The notes: generated from the letters alone by a model not told the origin. A DNA stretch of 12,973 nt from Apophysomyces variabilis (GCA_002749535.1 MZZL01000081.1:45653-58625), one strand, 5' to 3'. Positions 1-7,671 are shown, counted from the stretch's first letter. A program made the numbers and translations.

Positions 1-416
1 AAAAAAAAAAAAAAAACTCGTACAGGATTTCCACCAAAGGATTGCGGTTGCGCCGTGAATATAGCACCGAGTTGCGTTTGGCACCATTTACTGTAAGCTT
101 TCTAATTCCGTTCAAAGGAGATCACAATCGCCATGGAATGAACTTTATTCAACCTCAATCGGCCCATGATCACCATATACAACCTTTCGCTGATGGAATG
201 GCATGTCGACGAGCTTGTTCATCCCATAATTGGCGAGCCGAAGTCCCAACAAATGTGGTATTCCGTGCCATCCATGCCATCCGTGCCATCCATGCTATCC
301 ATGCTATCCATGCTATCCGTGCTATCCATGCTATCCGTGCTATCCGTGCTATCCGTGCTATCCGTGCCATGTTCCCATATGAAACAGAAATGTATGACAA
401 GGGGGAAATGTGAACG
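1..416 (+). repeat. Left terminal inverted repeat
   Basis: It consists of A16, one extra C at 17, then a 399-bp arm (18-416) that matches the reverse complement of 2663-3133. The outer 244 bp (18-261) are identical in both arms. A 9-bp minisatellite follows, then a 49-bp inner part (368-416) with one difference (T at 391 here; the right arm has the base pair at 2688). Homology stops sharply after 416. The window starts inside or at the edge of the A tract, so its real length is unknown. Confidence 0.93.
262..367 (+). repeat. 9-bp minisatellite inside left TIR (11 units)
   Basis: After a 7-base partial unit there are eleven 9-bp units (269-367) of the type TATCCGTGC with C/T variants at two positions. 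From the outside inward the variant order is CATCCATGC, CATCCGTGC, CATCCATGC, TATCCATGC twice, TATCCGTGC, TATCCATGC, then TATCCGTGC four times. The same first seven units in the same order occur in the right arm, where the last unit is repeated twelve times. Because 9 is a multiple of 3, the array stays open in several frames and creates meaningless repetitive reading frames. Confidence 0.93.
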
Positions 417-528
417 AATCTATTCTTTTAAAATCCTTGAAATTTTAAACTCCCCGTAACTTGCATCGCTAAATCACATGCCAACTTTCCCATTGGCCAG
501 GGGCGGAGCAGCGCCAGCCGCAACTGTC

Positions 529-551
529 GTATCCATAGCTACAATGGATAC
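529..551. repeat. Stem-loop, 8-bp perfect arms
   Basis: GTATCCAT at 529-536 and ATGGATAC at 544-551 are perfect reverse complements separated by 7 bases. The arm contains the TATCC core of the minisatellite unit found in the element's repeats, which may be coincidence. No terminator-like U tract follows on either strand. Confidence 0.55.
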
Positions 552-924
552 TCTCACTACTCCGATTATGTCTAAATAGGGAAGATGGACTTTAAACACG
601 GACTTATATAATACGGGATTAAGCAATCTTAACTCAGTTCCTTAATACAATGAACAATGCCGAGCTTCTATGATCCGCTACGGAGAAGTCTCTCCATTAT
701 AGAAGGCAATTACAAATCACTTAATACAAAGCACAGTCCATAATCACAGTCCTGTCCATCTAGACCCACAGACATTTTAGTATAAAAGAGTAATGTTTTT
801 ATTTGAATAAAGATCATCCTACATTGAGTCTCGCGTATATTGCTTGTCTCTTTTTTCTCATCAGATAAAACATTACAGCAACGCCAACCTGCGCAACCCC
901 CGGCCCAGCAACAGCAGCGAGACC

Positions 925-1001
925 TACTGTATGATGGGCCCATATTGCTGCCACGGGCGAGGCCGAAGGCCGAGCCAACGCAATATGCCACGGGTACAGT
1001 A
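925..1001. repeat. Nested imperfect hairpin, 77 bp
   Basis: Three nested pairs of arms share one centre. The outer pair is TACTGTA (925-931) with TACAGTA (995-1001). The middle pair is CATATTGC (941-948) with GCAATATG (980-987). The inner pair is GGC-GA-GGCC (956-964) with GGCC-GA-GCC (968-976) around a GAA loop, where the two GA steps face each other as tandem G-A mismatches. The region between is asymmetric. It could form a cruciform or a folded RNA on either strand; its function is unknown. Confidence 0.6.
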
Positions 1002-1115
1002 TGAGAGAGGGGAATGTCACAATACAACCAAACCGGACGTCGCACTGCCAAAATACGGTAATCACAGAGAACTACAGAAAAACACCACGCAACACCGTAT
1101 AATCAAATCGTTTGT

Positions 1116-1132
1116 GTGATCTTTAAGATCAC
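1116..1132. repeat. Short perfect hairpin
   Basis: GTGATCT (1116-1122) and AGATCAC (1126-1132) pair around the loop TTA. The hairpin lies about 125 bp beyond the nuclease stop codon and just past a minus-strand AATAAA, so it sits in the region where transcription of that gene would end. Confidence 0.5.
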
Positions 1133-1149
1133 GGACCCAGCTAGTTATT

Positions 1150-1155
1150 TTTATT
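1150..1155 (-). terminator. Possible polyadenylation signal of nuclease gene
   Basis: The minus strand reads AATAAA here, about 100 nt downstream of the nuclease gene's stop codon. The surroundings are a run of A on the minus strand, so a chance match is possible. Confidence 0.35.
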
Positions 1156-1256
1156 TTTTTTGATTTTGTTTTTCCGTTAGTCGAATACGCTACACCGATG
1201 AGAGAAATCAAGGAAAGTGGGAATATGGGGAATCAGGGAATAAAGAATAAAGGAAA

Positions 1257-2412
1257 TCATTTTTTAGTGGCGTTGTAAAAGAATCGTCGCAGCGATTCAC
1301 CAGTGGAGTAATTTTGGCATAAGTTTTTTTCATGGCCAACTGACAGGCATGTCTTCCAGTTCATCTTTCCAATCAGATTTTTCCGGTAGTTGATCACGAA
1401 TTCAAGGTCATCTTGTTTTTGATCTTGAATAGTTTCCCTTGTCTTTCCCTTCAACTTTGGCAGCGGTTCCAGCGACGAGTCTGAATCCGAGTCCACAGTT
1501 TGGCAATACTTTCTTTTGGCAGCCGCATTGAAAACCAATGCACGCTCGATCAGATTTTTTGCCTTGGATGACCCAGATACACCAAATAACGCAGCATCAG
1601 CCTTCATTAGTATTTTTTCGTTGTTGTAGCAAATGATGTCCACCACATTTGAGACATCCTTATCGCATTCAACTTGATTTTCCGAGACGGCCATGGCAAT
1701 GTGATATAACTGTCGAATAGTTCGATTTTCAGCAAAGGGATGACCATATAACGTTGGAGAGGCTTCGGTCAGGAACGAGGACAAAGCCTGCAGGGGTGTG
1801 AGTTGATCAGAAGGCGCAATACTCGATAAAGTCAGTTTTGACACAATGAAGCAGCTTTGTGCCCAGAAATCAGTGGCCAGGAGCGAAGACATCCAAGGTT
1901 TTCCAGAAATAGGTTTGAACTTTGCCATAAGTTGGATAGGAGAGACGCGATCGGTGCAAACAATTAAAACGATAGGATAGGTTTTGTAGATGTTCAAGGC
2001 GCTTTGTGAATAGCTGACAAGGCGTTGCATAAAGGGTTCATTGACGGTGAGTTGAATTTCGATGAGGATTGGAGGAAGCGAGTTTTGGATTGCCAACCGA
2101 GGCTTATAAAGTATATCGCTTCGCGATGCGTTCTGCCATTCTGTTTCTGCTGACGTGTATGTTCCGTTTGGAACGTCCAATAATTCGCCGACCACAAAGG
2201 TCAATCACGCCTTGAGTTTTTAACATTTGCTTGCTGAATTGGTCTTTGCCTGGCAATTGATCGTTGGGCAATCGAAATGTGAGAATCTCGTCAGACACTA
2301 CAAAACACAACCAATTAAACAAAAGGAAGGAAGGAAAGGCAAAAATAAAGGAGTATAACAAATATCCTTACTTACCACCGTCATCGTCATGGCTTTTTTG
2401 TTCTATCGTCAT
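1257..2412 (-). CDS. PD-(D/E)XK nuclease-like protein of the TIR element (two exons, one frame break)
   Basis: Exon 1 (2412-2376) starts at ATG and ends in ...GGT G. A 78-nt intron (2375-2298) begins GTAAGT and ends in a pyrimidine-rich stretch plus TAG. Exon 2 (2297-1257) continues in frame as VSDEILTFRL. Near 2200-2206 the frame must shift by one base: before it the protein reads ...KTQGVID, after it FVVGELLDVPNG, and a TGA stands in the second frame just upstream. One extra base in the CC of GACC would explain this. The second part is 314 codons. RSDILYKP supplies the likely first catalytic Asp (codon 2115-2117) and LIEIQ the Glu-x-Gln (Glu codon 2058-2060), then a helix with RLVSYSQSALNIY and a hydrophobic strand. 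This is the PD-(D/E)XK layout with Gln for Lys. The first part, DQFSKQML, fits the N-terminal helix of Rpn-like nucleases. The C-terminal third is acidic then basic and may bind DNA. Activity and role are inferred; broken or mis-sequenced cannot be decided here. Confidence 0.72.
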
Positions 2413-2662
2413 GGCACAAAACTGTTGACTGATAAACAATGATAAAGAAATCGCCAGGCGTCCCTCTTTTTTGGGGGGGGGGATTTACTAGACAAAAGCG
2501 GAATTTTAAAATGGTAAAGCACACCCATACGCCTCAACAGAAAAAAAAAAGAAGGCATCAAAGATTCACTGTTCCCAAGGCTCGATGGTTTCAGTTGAGA
2601 CAAAAAATAACAGGAGATGATCGGCGATCGACATGATTTCAGGAACAGGACCATAATCCAAA

Positions 2663-3149
2663 CGTTCACATTTCCCCCTTGTCATACGTTTCTGTTTCAT
2701 ATGGGAACATGGCACGGATAGCACGGATAGCACGGATAGCACGGATAGCACGGATAGCACGGATAGCACGGATAGCACGGATAGCACGGATAGCACGGAT
2801 AGCACGGATAGCACGGATAGCATGGATAGCACGGATAGCATGGATAGCATGGATAGCATGGATGGCACGGATGGCATGGATGGCACGGAATACCACATTT
2901 GTTGGGACTTCGGCTCGCCAATTATGGGATGAACAAGCTCGTCGACATGCCATTCCATCAGCGAAAGGTTGTATATGGTGATCATGGGCCGATTGAGGTT
3001 GAATAAAGTTCATTCCATGGCGATTGTGATCTCCTTTGAACGGAATTAGAAAGCTTACAGTAAATGGTGCCAAACGCAACTCGGTGCTATATTCACGGCG
3101 CAACCGCAATCCTTTGGTGGAAATCCTGTACGATTTTTTTTTTTTTTTT
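2663..3149 (-). repeat. Right terminal inverted repeat
   Basis: This is the reverse complement of the left arm: 471 bp (2663-3133) plus T16 (3134-3149). It is 72 bp longer than the left arm, exactly eight 9-bp units. The extra C that separates the A tract from TCGTACAGG on the left is absent here. The base after T16 is A, so the junction contains the dinucleotide TA. Confidence 0.93.
2712..2888 (-). repeat. 9-bp minisatellite inside right TIR (19 units)
   Basis: Nineteen full units of GCACGGATA type occupy 2712-2882, followed by a partial unit. Twelve consecutive identical units (2712-2819) are followed by seven variant units in exactly the order seen in the left arm. The difference from the left array is confined to the block of identical units at the inner side: 12 against 4. 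Confidence 0.93.
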
Positions 3150-3175
3150 ACTGCCATTGACCATGAATAAGATCT

Positions 3176-4480
3176 TCAGAGTGCTTGCCTGTTACGACAC
3201 TTGTCCAAGCATTTGTGAGAATGCCCAACAAACCCTTTAAAATCGCTCAGCGTCAAACTATTAGATGCCTCACTGATTCTTGTCATAAGTGTCTCAGTTT
3301 CCAGTAGCTTGTTTCTTTTGACTTTACTCTTAACCACTGACCAAAACTGTTCAATTGGATTAAGTTCAGGAGAATAGGACGGCAAATAGACACAGCGGTA
3401 ACCGCGAGATTCTACATATTTAGCTATATCAACCGATGTATGGATTGGAGCATTATCCATCACGAGGTAATGGCCTTTCATATGTGGATACTGGTCCATT
3501 TCATCCATCGTGGCTTTTAGAAAACTAACATAGTGTCCCGTAACTGTCCCTTTGCTCACACGCCCAACGTCTTCTCCTCGCTTTCTCTTTTTATTGGATG
3601 GAGGTTGAGGAAGCCTGAGGCTACATTTAATCAGACCTTGGGCAGAAATTGCACCTAAAATGGTTGTTGTTTTTGCCCGTGTTTTGGGAACTGTGATCAC
3701 TGCAGGGGAGCCTTTCTTTGACCATGCCATACTACGTTTCAAATTAATATGAAATGCAGATTCATCAAGGAAGACGCAGTTGGTCGTAAAATCCATGTCT
3801 GTTTTTTCCCATTTATGAATCCAATCCAGGCGTTCTTGAATCTTTTCCTCGCTGTTCCGATCTACGGGTTGAAAACGAGCTTTTTTGAGAGACAAGTTGC
3901 AGTGCTTTTTTACAAAATCAAACAAGGTACTTTTGGATACTTTTAATTCTGTGAATACTTGTCGTAAGTGCTTCATCAGGTCGTCCAAGACGACTGAAGG
4001 GTTCGCATCAATGCACTCAAGAATAACTTTTTTGTGCTCCTCATTGAGAATGCGTGGACGACCAGTCTTTCTCCTTTTCTCAAAGATATTATCAGGATCC
4101 CTCTCGTACTGTTCAGCCCATTTTTGCGCTGTACGAACGTGAATCCCAAGCCGTTTTGCAGCAGCAGCCGCGCTCAGACATTTCTCAAACAACAGCTTAA
4201 AGAACCTCACTTTATCCTGATCAGAATAGCGTGTATAATTTCGCTTCATAGATGTTTCCCCCATAACAATATCACTGCCAGGCTTTACCTCCTTTTCCAC
4301 TTGCATTGCCTCTACCGTTTTCTCGTTCTCCAGAGGTAGCTGAGCTAAGTATTGTGTATGAGAACTCAATGTTTCAAGACGAAACTGCTCCTCATCAACA
4401 ATATAATCCATCGGTTCAGGCCTGCCATACTCGTCGACGACAGAACCTTTCCCATTTTCATACAAGAATTGAATGTTCAT
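3176..4480 (-). CDS. Tc1/mariner-type DDE transposase (DD34E)
   Basis: This is an uninterrupted 434-residue reading frame. Cut-and-paste transposases of this superfamily bind terminal inverted repeats through N-terminal helix-turn-helix domains and cleave DNA with a DDE triad in an RNase H fold. Residues about 83-125 form a first helix-turn-helix (AAAAAKRLGIHVRTAQKW), followed by the hinge GRPR (140-143) and a second helical DNA-binding region to about 195. The catalytic domain shows FLDES (Asp239), VMDNAPIH (Asp342) and SPELNPIEQFW (Glu377); 34 residues separate the last two acids, the Tc1 spacing. KKRKR at 297-301 may be a nuclear localisation signal. Residues 1-75 are acidic and not part of the usual core. 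I could not find a matching pair of terminal repeats for its own element. The downstream side is cut off after 26 bp by the T16 end of the long-TIR element, so the original transposon may be split there. The frame looks intact and possibly active. Confidence 0.93.
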   Translation of the reverse strand: MNIQFLYENGKGSVVDEYGRPEPMDYIVDEEQFRLETLSSHTQYLAQLPLENEKTVEAMQVEKEVKPGSDIVMGETSMKRNYTRYSDQDKVRFFKLLFEKCLSAAAAAKRLGIHVRTAQKWAEQYERDPDNIFEKRRKTGRPRILNEEHKKVILECIDANPSVVLDDLMKHLRQVFTELKVSKSTLFDFVKKHCNLSLKKARFQPVDRNSEEKIQERLDWIHKWEKTDMDFTTNCVFLDESAFHINLKRSMAWSKKGSPAVITVPKTRAKTTTILGAISAQGLIKCSLRLPQPPSNKKRKRGEDVGRVSKGTVTGHYVSFLKATMDEMDQYPHMKGHYLVMDNAPIHTSVDIAKYVESRGYRCVYLPSYSPELNPIEQFWSVVKSKVKRNKLLETETLMTRISEASNSLTLSDFKGFVGHSHKCLDKCRNRQAL

Positions 4481-4543
4481 TATGATGCGGTTTTGGTGTA
4501 ATTGTGGAAGAGAAATAAAAGGAAGACGAGCACTTGGTGTGCA

Positions 4544-4551
4544 CTTATATA
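4544..4551 (-). promoter_or_regulatory. TATA box of transposase gene
   Basis: The minus strand reads TATATAAG 64 nt upstream of the transposase ATG, a usual position for a fungal TATA element. The 102-bp interval also separates the transposase from a divergent open frame starting at 4583, so it could act in both directions; that is inference. Confidence 0.5.
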
Positions 4552-4582
4552 CACTATTTTCAGAAATTGATGTCGCTATAAT

Positions 4583-5080
4583 ATGTCGCTCCTATGTATA
4601 AATTGTATTATAAAATTTCACGAAATGCGACATTACTTTTCGAAAAAGGTGTATCCAATGATGCCAAGGCTAAATATTCTTGGCAACAGGACATCCTATT
4701 TGTCAGCGAATACGAATTTACATTTCGTACAACATGAATTTTGTTCTTGCCATCTGATGAAATCATTTTCCACCAGGGCGAATTTATTTGTTGTACAACA
4801 TGAATTCTGTTCTCGTCATTGGCTGTATTTACTTTCCGACAAGAGCGAATTTACTTTCTGGAAAGAGTGTATATTCGATATTTGCGTCTGTTGCCATTAT
4901 AGACCAAGAAGCAGTTTCAAGAGAGCACAAGAAGGGAAAGCGGCGGAAATGACCTTAGTTCCTATATTGCCGGGCGGCAGAAGAACTCGAAAACTGTGGA
5001 TAACAGCCATTTTTTGTAAATGTTTTATTCTTTATTTTTTGTTCTCTTCTTTTTATTCAAAATACATCTTGGAAGTATGA
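4583..5080 (+). CDS. Unrecognised ORF, 165 codons, divergent from the transposase
   Basis: This open frame starts at an ATG 102 bp from the transposase start, on the opposite strand. I do not recognise the product. It is cysteine-rich (11 Cys). It contains a 22-residue unit present twice in tandem, each with the core VQHEFCS followed by a variable residue and His (residues about 44-65 and 66-87), and ends in a hydrophobic stretch (about 138-160) that could be a membrane segment. The length is unusual for a chance frame in this AT-rich DNA, and the 66-bp repeat keeps the frame. Against a real gene: the frame could simply be carried by the tandem repeat, and there is no known domain. It may be a second gene of the neighbouring transposon or non-coding transposon end sequence. 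Confidence 0.25.
   Translation: MSLLCINCIIKFHEMRHYFSKKVYPMMPRLNILGNRTSYLSANTNLHFVQHEFCSCHLMKSFSTRANLFVVQHEFCSRHWLYLLSDKSEFTFWKECIFDICVCCHYRPRSSFKRAQEGKAAEMTLVPILPGGRRTRKLWITAIFCKCFILYFLFSSFYSKYILEV
4713..4844 (+). repeat. Tandem duplication of a 66-bp unit
   Basis: Unit 1 (4713-4778) and unit 2 (4779-4844) align without gaps with about 48 of 66 bases equal; the best-kept part is GTACAACATGAATT followed by TGTTCT. A third, decayed start (CGAATTTAC) follows at 4846. The position upstream of a Tc1-type transposase would suit internal direct repeats used as transposase binding sites, but that is conjecture. Confidence 0.6.
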
Positions 5081-6931
5081 AGGCCGTGTTATATCTACAG
5101 TATTTTGCTCCTTCAATAGTTCCTACAATATGCTTTCGTTATTAGCTTTTTTACTTATCACTTATACATAATCCGATATTAACCTGTAAACGGGCGACAA
5201 GTTTTAGAACTCGGTACCAATTGTAGCGCTCTTGTTACCCCAGGGGGATGGTTGCAGTTCGTTGCTCTTCAAACACAAACACCCAATCTTTCGTAATATA
5301 CAGCAGGGACAAAGTCAGAGTCCGCTTAATGGAATGGAAACATGTAACGTGTGAGTTGAGAAGCGAGCATTGTGCTTTGAAGATAATTATCGTAGTTGAC
5401 GCTCCTAAATTTTTGAGAGTATCCCGATAGGTGTCCTGCATCATCCTCTTGTTTGGCTCACAGTGACACCTCGCTCGTTATCAAGAACCAGTTCCACACT
5501 TAAGGAATGATAATTAGACAAAAAAAATAGAAAGAACGAGATCAATTTTTGATCTACATTTCTTTTTCTTCATATAATGAAGTAACTTACCACCCATATT
5601 TGAATACAAGACAAATGTTTTCAAAAATGCGAAATAATGATTATGATGCAATCCGAAAACAAAGTTCATTCCTGCTTGCCAATTACCGGAACCGCCCGAA
5701 AGCACTTTGTGTAATAGCGCGACCAATGGCCAACTTCGCTATTTGCGTACGAGGAGCAAGTGCGTAAGTACAGAGGGTGTGGACGAGGAAGTGTATGATA
5801 ACGAGAAGCATGTCAGGAATGGTTGGGGCCATGTTAAGTATGTCTGCAACGTGGGGATGCGGAAATCTCAGAATTCGTCTTTATGGGTGAACGTCTGTGC
5901 ACGGAAAGTAAATATACACACGACTGAAGTACAGTCGTGGCCTGTACAAGTCAATCCGTATACAAGGTAATAAAGACTTATCCGAAGCATGCGCTGCTAC
6001 ACTTTGTTCCATAGTCCACAAGTGCATGCTTGACAACATGATAAAATCTACGATCTTTGTAGTCGGTGCTGCTGATGACCGGTAGGGAAAAAGCTATGAC
6101 GCAGCAATGACCGATAGCATGTCAGGGCTGCAGACATTGACATAGGAGTCTGAAAAATCTTCGGTATTGCAGATGCTCTGTGTTGCGACACGTGTCCAAA
6201 CATACCACGGACGTCGCTAAAACATCTCATTGAGAGGAAAGCGTAATACTGCTAAAGTTTGCATAGTTCGACAGAGATAGATAAATTTTAGCTCGCTTCA
6301 GCTTTGTCATCGTTTGCTGCTGTACCGTGGTTCCTTTAGGGTCAGAAACCTGCAGGCATAATCCTACATACGTTAGATAATTGACTTCTTACGTATCGTA
6401 CGTGCGCTATTTTTTCTTTTTGCTCGCTCGAGAAATTTTTAACGCGAGATGCGCGAATAAAGTTGCGTGAAAAGAAAAATGCTGGTAACCTTAAATATCC
6501 ATAGTAATGTATTCCCAAGTTGCAAACAGTTCAACATTTCTATTGTTTCAGTTGACTGTTCAATCAACGGCTTGTCCAAACCTCATTCCACCGTAGACTC
6601 CAGCCTTATTGGACAATGTGCTATATTTGGACTAGTTAGCACAGCTTGTTCATCAGCCACAGGACATGTTTCATCATGCCGGTTTTCGACGGAGAACCAA
6701 CTATGGATCACAGATAACAGCCTATTTTGCGGTGGGAATGTCTATCGATAAGTGGATGAATAGGGTAATGGTCACGAGATCAGTAAAACGGGAATAAAAA
6801 GACGAGCCATTTTAACTTCCCCTTTGGCACAGTTTTCGTTCTTCTTCCTTTCTTTTCGAAGAAACCGAAAATTACAACACAAAGACAAACTCAACGTACA
6901 AATAAAACCAATCTTGTCCCCTATTTTTTTC
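5081..6931. other. No recognisable gene (1.85 kb)
   Basis: Both strands contain only short open frames without similarity that I can recognise. The longest are 5707-5970 and 6467-6751 on the plus strand and 5235-5444 on the minus strand. No repeats above about 12 bp, tRNA or obvious promoter were seen. Near 6391-6403 there is a small palindrome-like ACGTA-TCG-TACGT. The part just before 6932 would be expected to hold the missing N-terminal exons of the arrestin-like gene, but I could not find them. Confidence 0.5.
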
Positions 6932-7671
6932 ATGAACTCCGTCGTCTGCATATTGAAAAATGCCATTCTCAGTTTAACCGAACCAAGGACATTTGAAGAT
7001 ACTGGAGAAGTTGCGAATCAAGTCGAAGCAAACGGTATACCTCGAAGAAAAGATAAGGAGGGATGCCATTTGTATGATCATCTTAAATTACCGACTGAAC
7101 AGCCGGGCTGGTCAAGTCCTGATGAATCAAAACGTTATCTCGTTACTCCACCAAAAGCCGACAATTTTACTATAACCGGTCGTCCTAACGTTCCAATCCC
7201 GCGGTCGCGACTGGTATGGGGCGCTTCCGAAGGCTGGCAATACGAATTGGATGTGCCACAGATTATTGATTTAAATGCCATGCCTATGACATTCACCCTT
7301 CGTCTGCGATGGGGAAAGCAAGCAATATCCCATCTTGGAACTTGTCGAATTAAACAATGCCTCGTTCAAACAGGGTATGCGAAAGGAGCCTTTAGCTTTT
7401 AACGTTTAAGAAAACTTACACATCTTTTTATTACTTAAGAAGGAATCCTCATGTTTCGAATCGATCGCCCACATTCACCACATACGTCATGAAAGCACCA
7501 TCATTATCTTGGAAATCCCCCGCCAAAGTACCTATTTCAACCCACAATATACGATCTTCGCATGCTTACTACCAATTGTACCTGATTCTTGAGCTCTGTT
7601 CTCCTCATGGTGACATAACATACATTAGCCGAGATTATCCCCTCATGCTATCCTGTAACATAGACAGTTAA
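6932..7671 (+). CDS. Arrestin-like protein, C-terminal part (two exons; 5' end uncertain)
   Basis: Arrestin-like proteins are cytosolic adaptors; the fungal alpha-arrestins link membrane transporters to ubiquitin ligases. Exon A is open through 7374 and exon B runs from 7440 or 7443 to TAA at 7669-7671. The intron starts GTATGC at 7375 and ends at an AG at 7439 or 7442; both join in frame, and its 65-68 nt length equals the shorter introns of the reductase gene. The call rests on the beta-strand pattern of the arrestin C domain: GWQYELDVPQ, then MPMTFTLRLRW, CRIKQCLVQT, and in exon B SWKSPAKVPIS and AYYQLYLILEL ending YPLMLSC. An N-terminal arrestin domain is not visible upstream. The 6932 ATG is the first in frame, but an acceptor TCTCAG at 6971-6976 could make exon A an internal exon. 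It is either a gene with further undetected 5' exons or a truncated relic. I judged the family by eye; it is moderately supported. Confidence 0.5.

Larger units (their letters stand above)
417..1256. other. Internal element DNA, 3' side of nuclease gene; no convincing gene
   Basis: This unique stretch lies between the left repeat and the stop codon of the nuclease gene. It holds three inverted repeats (listed separately) and a possible polyadenylation signal. A minus-strand open stretch at 814-1065 ends in a hydrophobic segment followed by RKKRQ, with an AATAAA-like signal just downstream. It could be a captured terminal exon of a membrane protein, but I do not recognise it and give it as a finding only. 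Confidence 0.5.
1..3149. mobile_element. Long-TIR element carrying one PD-(D/E)XK nuclease-like gene
   Basis: Two inverted copies of one sequence (18-416 and 2663-3133), each followed outward by a 16-base homopolymer (A at 1-16, T at 3134-3149), enclose about 2.25 kb of unique DNA. The only convincing gene inside is a minus-strand PD-(D/E)XK nuclease-like gene at 1257-2412. The arms are almost identical, so the insertion or an arm-to-arm conversion is recent. No DDE transposase, reverse transcriptase, Rep/helicase or tyrosine recombinase is visible between the repeats. The element is therefore either mobilised in trans or uses the nuclease itself. The left outer flank lies outside the window, so a target-site duplication cannot be tested. 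The right outer junction lies 26 bp past the stop codon of a Tc1/mariner-type transposase gene. Confidence 0.8.

Noticed and set aside
262..367. CRISPR-like array
   Set aside because: Units are 9 bp, directly tandem and without spacers; this is a minisatellite in a eukaryotic transposon.
42..413. Open frames across the left repeat (and their longer versions at 2666-3157) with RAI, LSV or YPC triplet-residue repeats
   Set aside because: They arise from a 9-bp minisatellite that is open in several frames on both strands. The same arm is open in contradictory frames, and one starts in host DNA and reads through the T16 tract.
844..1119. Plus-strand 91-codon frame inside the element
   Set aside because: Its composition is irregular, it crosses the 77-bp hairpin and has no motif. 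The minus-strand reading of the same region is more protein-like.
2439..2636. Plus-strand frame over the T6G10 run
   Set aside because: It is a low-complexity translation of homopolymers next to the nuclease gene's 5' end, with no supporting feature.
3134..3175. Poly(A) tail of a retrocopied transposase transcript
   Set aside because: The A tract does follow the stop codon by 26 bp, but the same A16 plus TCGTACAGG junction occurs at the left end of the element, so the tract belongs to the inverted repeat.
6772..6966. Minus-strand short frame with a hydrophobic end
   Set aside because: It is antisense to the arrestin-like reading frame and lacks any motif.
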